Origin: JABMRP01 sp964444795
GTDB taxonomy: Bacteria > Planctomycetota > Planctomycetia > Pirellulales > Thermoguttaceae
Direction of reading: 5' to 3'
NCBI GenBank assembly: GCA_964444795.1
Contig: CAYUIQ010000227.1
Span: 1-13,950 of the forward strand
Length of the DNA: 13,950 bases
Made by a program: the position numbers and the translations under genes. Below, in pieces: positions 1-6,853 of this stretch (position 1 is the stretch's first letter; the number at the start of each line of letters is the position of its first letter). The notes beneath the pieces are model-generated. The model had not been told where the DNA came from. It ran no database searches and saw only the letters and a program-made list of their open reading frames with translations.

Positions 1-411
1 CTTGAAGATGCCGCCGCCGGGGAACTTCGTAGCTTGCTGGAGTTGACCGGGCCGATACCACGATCCACGATCCATCGGCATTACCAATGGGCCGATGTCT
101 TCGTGCTTCCCTCGATTTCCGAGGGGTCCGCGGGTGTCTGTTACGAAGCTCTGGCCGCCGGCCTGCCGGTGATCACGACACCCAACGCCGGTTCGGTCGT
201 GCGAGACGGTGCCGACGGGTACATTGTGCCGATCCGTTGCGCCGAAAGCCTCGCCCAGCGGATCATGACGCTGGCTTCCGATCGGGAGTTGCTCGATCGG
301 CTTTCGCGGAGCGCGGGGGAGCGGGCTCGCGAGTTCACGTGGGATCACTACGCCCGGCGACTACTCGCAGCGGTCACCACAGATTCGACTCTTCCGCAGG
401 CGTGCCCATGA
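1..411 (+). CDS. GT4-family glycosyltransferase, C-terminal part (5' end lies outside the window)
   Basis: The reading frame is open from the first base, so the gene is cut by the window edge and only the last 136 residues are visible. It shows the nucleotide-sugar-binding half of a GT-B fold family 4 glycosyltransferase. The stretch DVFVLPSISEGSAGVCYEAL contains the EX7E motif, with the two glutamates at visible residues 41 and 49. It is followed by the usual AAGLPVITT segment and a 'DG..G..V' loop (DGADGYIVP). Such enzymes transfer a sugar from a nucleotide donor, usually with retention, onto a lipid-linked acceptor at the cytoplasmic face of the membrane. The stop overlaps the next start (ATGA), so the two genes are probably translationally coupled. 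The donor and acceptor cannot be told. An internal TTG or ATG near base 34 is not a likely start, because the family needs about 200 more N-terminal residues. Confidence 0.9.
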   Translation, partial: LEDAAAGELRSLLELTGPIPRSTIHRHYQWADVFVLPSISEGSAGVCYEALAAGLPVITTPNAGSVVRDGADGYIVPIRCAESLAQRIMTLASDRELLDRLSRSAGERAREFTWDHYARRLLAAVTTDSTLPQACP

Positions 412-1640
412 AGACAGCCGTCGTCACTCCGATTCCAACCCCTTATCGCGATCCGTTTTGGAACGCCGTGGCGCGGCAGCCCGGCGTCGACCTGTCGGTG
501 TTTTACTGCGCAGCGGGCAAGAGTGACCGGCCATGGGAAGTTTCGTGGACGCGGGAGTTCCACGGCGAGGTCTTGCCCGGCCGCAACTTGGCAAAGTGGC
601 GCGGCGCCGACGCATCGTGTTTCTGGAATCCGACGATTACCCGACGATTGAAGAACGGTCGATTCGACGCGATCGTCTTGGGCGGTTACAACCACTTGAC
701 CATGCTCGCGGCCCGGCGCTTTGCGTTGCGCCGTCGCATTCCGTACTTCATGATGTGTGAATCACACTTACAGAAACCGCGTTCGCCGATTCGACGGTGG
801 CTCAAGGAGCGTTTCGTTCGCCGAATCGTCACCCGTGCCGCCGGCGGATTTCCGACCGGGATCCTGGCGAGGCAGTATCTGGAGTATTACGGCGCCGACC
901 CCAAGAACCTGACCTTGATTCCCAACGTGCCCGACGTGGAACATCTCGCCGAGGACGCTGACACGTTGCGACCCAAGCGAGAGCGGTTGCGCAATGAATA
1001 CGGCCTGGACCAGCGGCCGGTGGTGCTCTTTGCCGGCCGGCTGATTCCGAAAAAAAGGGCCGACTTGCTGATTCGCGCATTTGGCGAAGCGCGCGAATCG
1101 GTCGAGGCCGAACTGGTGATCGTCGGCGACGGGCCTCAACGGCCCATGCTCGAGGAACTCGTCGGCGAACTCGGATTGGCCGACCGCATCCATTTCGCCG
1201 GATTCGTGCAACCGGCGGAAATGCCCACTTGGTACGCGATGGCCGACCTGTTCGTGTTGCCCTCCTCGGAAACGTGGGGCGTCGTCGTACTCGAAGCGCT
1301 CGCCTCGGGTTTGCCGGTCATCGTCAGCGATGAGGCGGGCTGCCATCCAGACGTCGTCACGGGGCCGGCGGTGGGCGACGTGGTCCCGGCGGGTGATCCC
1401 GCGGCGCTGGCGCGGGTGTTGACTCGGCGGCTGGCCTGTCCGGGCGATCGGGCCGAGGTGCGCAAGTCGTGGTCGGCGACCTTTGAATCGATCCGATATG
1501 CCGAGTTGGCGGAGCGCTTCGTCGGCGCCTTGACGGCCGGCGCGTTCTCGCGCTGCGACTCGGAAATGCCGCACACTCATTCCGACATGCAAGAGCCAAA
1601 CGCTACTTCCACAACAGGGGGCTGCGGTTATGCCGACTGA
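408..1640 (+). CDS. GT4-family glycosyltransferase
   Basis: The product has 410 residues, a normal length for a GT-B fold family 4 enzyme. The N-terminal acceptor half begins MKTAVVTPIPTPYRDPFWNA. The C-terminal donor half has the phosphate-binding loop GRLIPKKR (residues 210-217), VIVGDGPQ (238-244) and the EX7E motif in SETWGVVVLEAL (glutamates 288 and 296). The ATG at 408 was chosen because it lies in an ATGA overlap with the previous stop, has an AGG-type ribosome site 7 bases upstream, and opens a typical first beta strand; the frame is open further upstream, but that part overlaps the previous gene. The last 30 residues, after about position 380, are polar, low in complexity and outside the fold. 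The likely role is adding one sugar to the growing repeat unit in the cytoplasm. Family certain, sugar unknown. Confidence 0.93.
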   Translation: MKTAVVTPIPTPYRDPFWNAVARQPGVDLSVFYCAAGKSDRPWEVSWTREFHGEVLPGRNLAKWRGADASCFWNPTITRRLKNGRFDAIVLGGYNHLTMLAARRFALRRRIPYFMMCESHLQKPRSPIRRWLKERFVRRIVTRAAGGFPTGILARQYLEYYGADPKNLTLIPNVPDVEHLAEDADTLRPKRERLRNEYGLDQRPVVLFAGRLIPKKRADLLIRAFGEARESVEAELVIVGDGPQRPMLEELVGELGLADRIHFAGFVQPAEMPTWYAMADLFVLPSSETWGVVVLEALASGLPVIVSDEAGCHPDVVTGPAVGDVVPAGDPAALARVLTRRLACPGDRAEVRKSWSATFESIRYAELAERFVGALTAGAFSRCDSEMPHTHSDMQEPNATSTTGGCGYAD

Positions 1641-3105
1641 GCAACCCGGGCTTGCTCATTGCCCGGTATCTTCATGTTCCGGCGGCCGGCGATTTGGAAT
1701 TCGCTGTTACGTCTCCTTTATTGTCGTTGTGTGTGGGATCCACTATCTGGCGTTGGATCTCTCGCCGATGGTCGGGCCGGATGAGATCCAAATTATTGAT
1801 TACGGTCGCTGCCTTCGGGACCCTGCGACTTCATGGAGCGTAACATTGGATGCGGATGGCAGGCCCGGCATGCCCCGGCGTCCTCTCTACCTCGTGACGC
1901 AGCAAGCGTGGTTTGCGCTGGTGGGAACGACTTCGTTGTCAACACGCGCTCTGTCATGTGCGTCGGCGCTTGCGGCCGCCTTGTTGTTCAGTGGACTCCT
2001 GCGGTCGCAGGGTGTTCCGCTATGGCATGCTCGCTTGATTTCCGTTGCGTTCTGGCTCGATCCGCTCTTGGTGTGCTCTTCCCGGCAAGGGCGAGCGGAC
2101 GCCTTCACGATGGCCTTGTGTTTTGCAGCGTGCTGGCTCTGGTGGATTTCGCTACAGCGGCGGCAGGCAAGAGTCAGTGTTCTGGCGGGGGCAATGACCG
2201 GATTGGCATTGCTTTCGTGGGCTACGGCTCCAGTCGTCTTGCTGCTGGGAGTGTACTTGTACTTCAAGGCATGTCGTAGAGATCAACGTCTGCATGCCAA
2301 ACCGGTTCTCTTCGCCTTTCTGGGTCTGGGGATCGTTCTGGGCTGCTATCTCTTCTACTTCGCGGAGTTCCAAGATCGGATCTGGTCAACTGGGATCGCG
2401 GAGCGTTCGCGTTTCCCTGAAGGCCACCCGCTGAATGTTGGGGTCATGCGCACACTTTGGAAGTGCTATGGCCAGTCGCCTTGGGTACCTGCCTGGATAG
2501 TGGCAGCGATCTGCTGTAGCTTGTGGCGTAAGACCAACATCGCATTGTTGTTGACCATGGTATTGACGGTGTTGATCGTCCTCTCCGTACCACCGTTCTA
2601 TCCTTGGCGCGTGCTCTACATTGCCCCCGTTTCCTATCTCTTTCTCGCGTCCGTGCTGCGGAAGCGAAACCTAACGCCGTGCCTTGTATTCCTGCTCGTC
2701 GCTCCGTCTTTCTTGGTCAACGTCGGCGCTCGAACCGTACTTGCAGTCGTCGAGCGGGAAGAACGCGACTACCACGGTTTCTCTACGGAAATCCAGGAGC
2801 TCATCCCCCCGGGTGAAATCGTGGTCGGCCGGGGACCACATTACTACGCTGGTTTGAATGCCAATTGGCAAATGTACGATCCATGGCAGTTCGATCCGGT
2901 TCCACGAGGCATCGACTCGTTCTACATCGTCGTCAGACGCGAAACAGACATCATGGCCTGGACAGATAGGCTGGCAGAGGCAGGGTTTGAGTGCCGTGCA
3001 ATTGGCGCGGTTCATACGGGGAGCGATCGCGGGCCTCGCTGGCTCGGGGCGCGCTCCAGCGGGTACCGCGCGTTTGTTTACCATTTCCGAAAGTCAAATC
3101 GATGA
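1630..3105 (+). CDS. GT-C fold membrane glycosyltransferase (GT39/ArnT-like)
   Basis: The product is a 491-residue polytopic membrane protein with many hydrophobic segments (about 26-43, 107-124, 160-175, 185-212 and 225-245, then more up to about 375). The first non-cytoplasmic loop carries an acidic pair in MVGPDEIQ (D51, E52), the usual catalytic DE/DD position in GT-C enzymes such as ArnT and PMT. A second short motif, GRADAF (154-159), fits the ArnT-like layout. The last 110 or so residues form a soluble domain (GEIVVGRGPHYYAGL and following). Such enzymes take sugars from polyprenyl-phosphate donors and act on the outer face of the inner membrane. It overlaps the previous gene by 11 bp and has an AGGGGG ribosome site at 1616-1621. 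Codons ending in A or T look commoner here than in the flanking enzymes. Fold fairly sure; donor and acceptor unknown. Confidence 0.78.
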   Translation: MPTEQPGLAHCPVSSCSGGRRFGIRCYVSFIVVVCGIHYLALDLSPMVGPDEIQIIDYGRCLRDPATSWSVTLDADGRPGMPRRPLYLVTQQAWFALVGTTSLSTRALSCASALAAALLFSGLLRSQGVPLWHARLISVAFWLDPLLVCSSRQGRADAFTMALCFAACWLWWISLQRRQARVSVLAGAMTGLALLSWATAPVVLLLGVYLYFKACRRDQRLHAKPVLFAFLGLGIVLGCYLFYFAEFQDRIWSTGIAERSRFPEGHPLNVGVMRTLWKCYGQSPWVPAWIVAAICCSLWRKTNIALLLTMVLTVLIVLSVPPFYPWRVLYIAPVSYLFLASVLRKRNLTPCLVFLLVAPSFLVNVGARTVLAVVEREERDYHGFSTEIQELIPPGEIVVGRGPHYYAGLNANWQMYDPWQFDPVPRGIDSFYIVVRRETDIMAWTDRLAEAGFECRAIGAVHTGSDRGPRWLGARSSGYRAFVYHFRKSNR

Positions 3106-3194
3106 TGTGAGCGAGCATGTCGCCAGTCAATGCTTCTGGACATCAGCGCATGGCTTGTAGCGGAACGGGGTCGTAAGGAGTGATCCGAGACACT

Positions 3195-3202
3195 GAGGAA
3201 GG
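3195..3202 (+). promoter_or_regulatory. Strong ribosome binding site for the ligase/polymerase gene
   Basis: The sequence GAGGAAGG ends 9 bases before the ATG at 3212. It settles that ATG as the start even though the first 35 or so encoded residues are a polar, proline-rich extension. The 106-bp gap around it shows no clear hairpin terminator and no convincing sigma-70 promoter, so read-through from the upstream gene is likely. Confidence 0.65.
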
Positions 3203-3211
3203 TATCGGTTA

Positions 3212-4708
3212 ATGTCAGAGCATAAGCATCCCACGCGCCCGCCGGGCAAGGCTTCACCGGGCCAACTGCCGGCAATCACTTCACCCAGACCCACTCACCG
3301 GCCGGCGTCCTTGAGTTTCTGGCAGGACGGCTACGCCCGAATTCTCTTCTTGTGCATCTTCGGCATGTTAGCACTGAACATTCAAGGATTGGGAATCGTA
3401 CGCCAAGTGCTTTTCCACTGTCGCTGGGGTTTTCTTGGGCTGGCCGCATTGGCCGGCATAAAGTACTTCTTGGAATCGCGACGCGCTCCGATGACTCCGG
3501 AGCATCGGTGCCTGGTCGTCCTGTTAATCATTTCGCTAGCCAGTTGCACGTACTCCGTGCTGCCTTGGTACAGTTTTCAACGTTTGGGTTCCTTCGTCTT
3601 GCTTTGGATCGCTCTCTTCGTAGGAGCGTGGAGTTGGCTCCAGACACGACGCAACGTTCTCTTGGGCTTTCACCTCATTTACACGATTATCTGCGTGTTG
3701 ACCTTGCTTTCCTTGTTTCATCTCGCTGACGAGGGTATTCTCAATCGATCGACTCGAGCCGAAGGGGCGTTCGGCCGCGCCACGGGTTCCGGCGGTTTCG
3801 CCTGTGCGGCTATTCCGCTGGTACTTTGGAGACTCCGCTACTCACACGGACGCGCGCGTCTTCTAGCGACGATTCTACTCGGCACGCTGGCGTATCTGCT
3901 GGTTTTCTCTGGCGCGCGGGCCGCTATACTCACGGCGTCCGTTAGTGTGCCCTTGGTCTTGTGGAAGCTGTACCGCCCATCTCGGCCGGTCCTTGTCCTA
4001 GGCGTCGTTGTTACGGTGACGGCCGTCTTGGGCGGAAGCGTCGGCTTGGACATGCTGCCCGACTACATTGTACGCGAGAAGAGTCTTTCCGGTTTTACTG
4101 GCCGCTCCGGGCGATGGGAGTTGGGGCTGCATTTCTTTGCGACTCACCCGATCTTGGGACACGGTTTCGGTGTCGCTCGATATCTCCCCTGCATGGACGA
4201 GCGGGCCATCGAAATCATCGAGCAGGAGCAGAACAACGCGAAAATGGCCGCAGGCCTCCGCGCGGCTCTTGCGAAGGGCCAACTCGTTGCCGTTACGCTT
4301 CACAGTGAGCAAATCGAGAGAGTGGTAGAAACTGGAGTTTTAGGGGGGCTCTGTTTTGCCCTCTTCTGGGGCTTTCTTCTTCGACGAGGTTTACAATCGC
4401 TCAGCGGCCCCAACGACGCCGGGACGCATCTTGCCCTGGTGCTGTATGCGTCGTGTTGGGCCACTTTCGTCAACACGTTTATGCACTCGTCGTTGTTTGC
4501 TGTCGGCGGAGGAAGCCCATTAGGTACCTGGTTTAAGATCGTTCTGGCCATAGCAGCGGGGAGTCACGCGGCGGCAAGTGCTCGCCGCCTTTCACGGGGC
4601 ACGCGGCAGACGATTCCAACTCGTGGGCCTGATTATGACGGTCGTATCCAACCTGCCTCGCAACCTGCACCGGTCCCGGCGAATGAAAGTCCTCCACGTC
4701 ATCCATAG
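3212..4708 (+). CDS. O-antigen ligase / Wzy-type polymerase family membrane protein
   Basis: The product has 498 residues and about ten to twelve membrane segments between residues 42 and 455. Family signs of the O-antigen ligase domain (Wzy_C, PF04932) are GAFGRATGSGGFA (185-197), the GRSGRW loop (297-302) followed by THPILGHGFGVARY (311-324), and a large extracytoplasmic loop of about 325-370. That loop ends in HSEQIERVVETGVLGG, where H364 sits at the histidine position known to matter in WaaL-type ligases. Members either ligate polymer to lipid A core or other acceptors, or polymerise repeat units; sequence motifs alone do not separate these. Both ends are unusual: residues 1-35 and the last 40 or so are proline- and arginine-rich. 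The 3' end overlaps the next gene by 26 bp. Confidence 0.87.
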   Translation: MSEHKHPTRPPGKASPGQLPAITSPRPTHRPASLSFWQDGYARILFLCIFGMLALNIQGLGIVRQVLFHCRWGFLGLAALAGIKYFLESRRAPMTPEHRCLVVLLIISLASCTYSVLPWYSFQRLGSFVLLWIALFVGAWSWLQTRRNVLLGFHLIYTIICVLTLLSLFHLADEGILNRSTRAEGAFGRATGSGGFACAAIPLVLWRLRYSHGRARLLATILLGTLAYLLVFSGARAAILTASVSVPLVLWKLYRPSRPVLVLGVVVTVTAVLGGSVGLDMLPDYIVREKSLSGFTGRSGRWELGLHFFATHPILGHGFGVARYLPCMDERAIEIIEQEQNNAKMAAGLRAALAKGQLVAVTLHSEQIERVVETGVLGGLCFALFWGFLLRRGLQSLSGPNDAGTHLALVLYASCWATFVNTFMHSSLFAVGGGSPLGTWFKIVLAIAAGSHAAASARRLSRGTRQTIPTRGPDYDGRIQPASQPAPVPANESPPRHP

Positions 4709-5906
4709 CCTCGACCTCCGGTCCGGCGGACCGAGTCATGTCATTCGCCAGTTGATACGGCAGCAGGTGCGCGTCGGGCACGAGGTGGCGCTGGTGGCCA
4801 CGGACCGGCAGTCCGGCGAGCCGTGGGATGCTTCGGAAGAGTATACACGGCGGATGATGGCCGATCCAGCGCTGGCGGGAGCCGAGGTGTTTGTTGGCCG
4901 GGCGTTCGGCCGGCGACGTCCCTGGTTGACGTATGCCTTCTCTCCGGCGTGTCGCCGCTGGCTGAAGCGGAAGATGCAGAGCAGGCAAACCCGGCCCGAC
5001 GTGGTTCACATTCACGGGACGTTCAGTCACTTGACGAACGTCGCGGCAAAGATCGCGAGACACTACGGCATACCGTACATTGTCCGTCTGGCAGGAAACC
5101 TGGATGCCAAGTGCTTCCACACCGGCAGGCGGTTTCTGAAGCGTTTGTTTTTTCGCTCACTCCTATTGACCGATTTGCGCCGGGCGGCGGCAATACACGC
5201 GACGTCCATCGCCGAGGCCGAAGAGCTTCGAGAGCTGCTCCCGGCAACACGAGTCGAAGTGGTGCCGCTGGGGACACCACTGCCTGCGGATCCCGCGACG
5301 GCCGGGGAGCGTTTTCTGGAGCAGTTTCCCGAGCTGGCCGGACGGCGGATCGTGCTCTACATGTCGCGGATCGCACCAAAGAAACGGCTGGAGCTGCTGG
5401 TCGAATCCATCGCCTCGCTTCGTTCTGCCTATCCCGACATCATGCTCCTGGTGGCCGGTCACGATGCGGGCCACCTACCGGTCGTCGAGCAGGCGGTGGC
5501 GCGTTGGGGAATGCACGATCACGTGAAGTTTACCGGATTCCTTGAAGGTGATCTGAAGAGCGGAGCGTTTGCCGCCGCCGAATTGTTTGCCCTTCCTTCT
5601 ATCGACGAAAATTTCGGCGTTTGTGTCATCGAAGCGATGGCCCACGGCTTGCCCGTCTTGCTGACGCCCGGTGTGGCCAGCCACGTCTATGTCGACAAGA
5701 GCGGCGCCGGAGAAACGGTCGAAGGAACGGCGGAACTGTTTGCCGATGGAATCGACCGTTTGCTGGCCGCGGAACCCAAGGTATTGGGGGCCAAAGGAAG
5801 AGAGTACGTGGCCGAACATCTGTCGTGGTCGAAGATTGCGAGCGAGGTCGACTTGCTCTACGAACTGGCCATTTCCAGTGCATGCCCGGAGAGTATTGCC
5901 GAATGA
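4683..5906 (+). CDS. GT4-family glycosyltransferase
   Basis: The product has 407 residues and a complete GT-B fold. The N-terminal half opens MKVLHVIHSLDLRSGGPSHV, with the glycine-rich acceptor-side loop (SGGPSHV, 14-20), and includes VVHIHGTFSH (107-116). The donor half has MSRIAPKKRLELL (227-239), LLVAGHDAG (255-263) and the EX7E motif DENFGVCVIEAM (glutamates 309 and 317). The ATG at 4683 was chosen because family members begin with exactly this kind of first strand; the frame stays open back to 4578, and an ATG at 4635 is possible but would add a non-homologous-looking stretch. No strong ribosome site precedes 4683, so translation is probably coupled to the upstream gene, which it overlaps by 26 bp. 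It adds one sugar in the cytoplasm; the donor is unknown. Confidence 0.92.
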   Translation: MKVLHVIHSLDLRSGGPSHVIRQLIRQQVRVGHEVALVATDRQSGEPWDASEEYTRRMMADPALAGAEVFVGRAFGRRRPWLTYAFSPACRRWLKRKMQSRQTRPDVVHIHGTFSHLTNVAAKIARHYGIPYIVRLAGNLDAKCFHTGRRFLKRLFFRSLLLTDLRRAAAIHATSIAEAEELRELLPATRVEVVPLGTPLPADPATAGERFLEQFPELAGRRIVLYMSRIAPKKRLELLVESIASLRSAYPDIMLLVAGHDAGHLPVVEQAVARWGMHDHVKFTGFLEGDLKSGAFAAAELFALPSIDENFGVCVIEAMAHGLPVLLTPGVASHVYVDKSGAGETVEGTAELFADGIDRLLAAEPKVLGAKGREYVAEHLSWSKIASEVDLLYELAISSACPESIAE

Positions 5907-6853
5907 CTCCAGCGCCGCCAAAGACCGACGTAAGCGTCGTCATACTCACCTACAATGAGGAAGCGAACATCGCCTGCGCGCTGCGATCCGTGACGGCATG
6001 GGCGAAAGAAGTGTTTGTCGTTGACTCCTACAGCAGTGATCGGACCGTGGAGATCGCGCGGCAGTTTCCGCAAGCACGAGTCTTCTTCAACCAGTTTGAA
6101 AGCTACGGAGTTCAATGGAACTGGGCGATCGACAATCTGCCGATCTCCGGCGCGTGGATCCTCAAACTGGATGCCGATGAAACGATCAGCCCGCAGCTCC
6201 GCGACGAAATCGCGGCGGAAACGGCCAGAAGCGACAACCCCAACGTCGGGTACTACGTTCGCTTTCGACTCCGGTTCATGAATCACTGGTTTCGATTCGG
6301 CGGCTTCTCCCGCACTTGGTTGTTGCGACTCTGGCGTACCAACAGCGGACGATTCGAGTCGCGCTCGGTAAACGAACACGTCGTCCTCAGCGGATCGGCC
6401 GGGCGTCTCCGCTCGTACCTCTTACACGACGACCAGAAGGGACTCAGCGCCTGGATCTGGCGACACAACCGGTACTCGACCATGGAAGCGGAAGCCTACT
6501 TCGCCAAGGATGCCGAAAACCTCACGGGGCCCGCCGGGCGCCGGCGATGGCTCAAACGACACGTCTGGCCTTTCGTGCCGTTGAAGCCGACCGTGTACTT
6601 CCTCTATCTCTATCTCTTTCGCCTCGCAATCCTCGACGGCCTCGCCGGGTTTCACCTGTGCAGGCTACGAAGTCTGTATTACTATCTCACGGAGCTAAAG
6701 AAGAAAGAGTATCGTCTTCTGGGGCGCGTATCGTCGCCCGAGGAGATGGTACCGATGCCGGGGGCGACCGGAACAACCGAAAGCGACGGTCCCGCGTTGT
6801 TGCACCCCCGTGTCGTGGTAGACGATCTGGACACCGAAATGGAGACATCTTGA
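5903..6853 (+). CDS. GT2-family glycosyltransferase, WaaE/KdtX-like
   Basis: The product has 316 residues and a GT-A fold. It starts with the family 2 strand DVSVVILTYNEEANI (9-23) and has VVDSYSSDRTVEIA (39-52) and the metal-binding DxD in LKLDADETI (D90, D92). A conserved VNEHV motif lies at 156-160. The C-terminal part is basic, aromatic and membrane-associating (VYFLYLYLFRLAILDGL, 231-247). This pattern is that of the inverting lipopolysaccharide beta-glucosyltransferase group (WaaE-like), which adds a hexose to core or O-unit sugars. The true start is the ATG at 5903 in an ATGA overlap, with GGAGAG at 5888-5893 as ribosome site; the longer open frame upstream is a shadow of the previous gene. 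The last 35 residues are acidic and variable. The sugar added is not known. Confidence 0.9.
   Translation: MTPAPPKTDVSVVILTYNEEANIACALRSVTAWAKEVFVVDSYSSDRTVEIARQFPQARVFFNQFESYGVQWNWAIDNLPISGAWILKLDADETISPQLRDEIAAETARSDNPNVGYYVRFRLRFMNHWFRFGGFSRTWLLRLWRTNSGRFESRSVNEHVVLSGSAGRLRSYLLHDDQKGLSAWIWRHNRYSTMEAEAYFAKDAENLTGPAGRRRWLKRHVWPFVPLKPTVYFLYLYLFRLAILDGLAGFHLCRLRSLYYYLTELKKKEYRLLGRVSSPEEMVPMPGATGTTESDGPALLHPRVVVDDLDTEMETS
6841..6845 (+). promoter_or_regulatory. Ribosome site supporting a TTG start in a TTGA overlap
   Basis: GGAGA lies 4-5 bases before TTG at 6850, whose last two bases begin the TGA stop of the upstream gene. No ATG or GTG in this frame lies nearby before the conserved start of the protein, so TTG is the best start. 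The arrangement points to stop-start translational coupling. Confidence 0.55.

Noticed and set aside
1050..1056. Run of seven A bases followed by GG (A AAA AAG-like slippery site) inside the GT4 gene
   Set aside because: The frame continues intact through the conserved GRLIPKKR motif to a normal C-terminus, and I see no downstream stimulatory structure. The lysine codons explain the run.
768..1592. 274-codon open frame on the - strand opposite the GT4 gene
   Set aside because: It is antisense to a clear glycosyltransferase, with low-complexity arginine/glutamine/histidine-rich composition and no family signature.
5621..5902. Upstream extension of the WaaE-like gene frame
   Set aside because: It overlaps the conserved C-terminal half of the GT4 gene, and its translation is arginine-rich shadow sequence. 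The ATG at 5903 opens directly into the GT2 fold.
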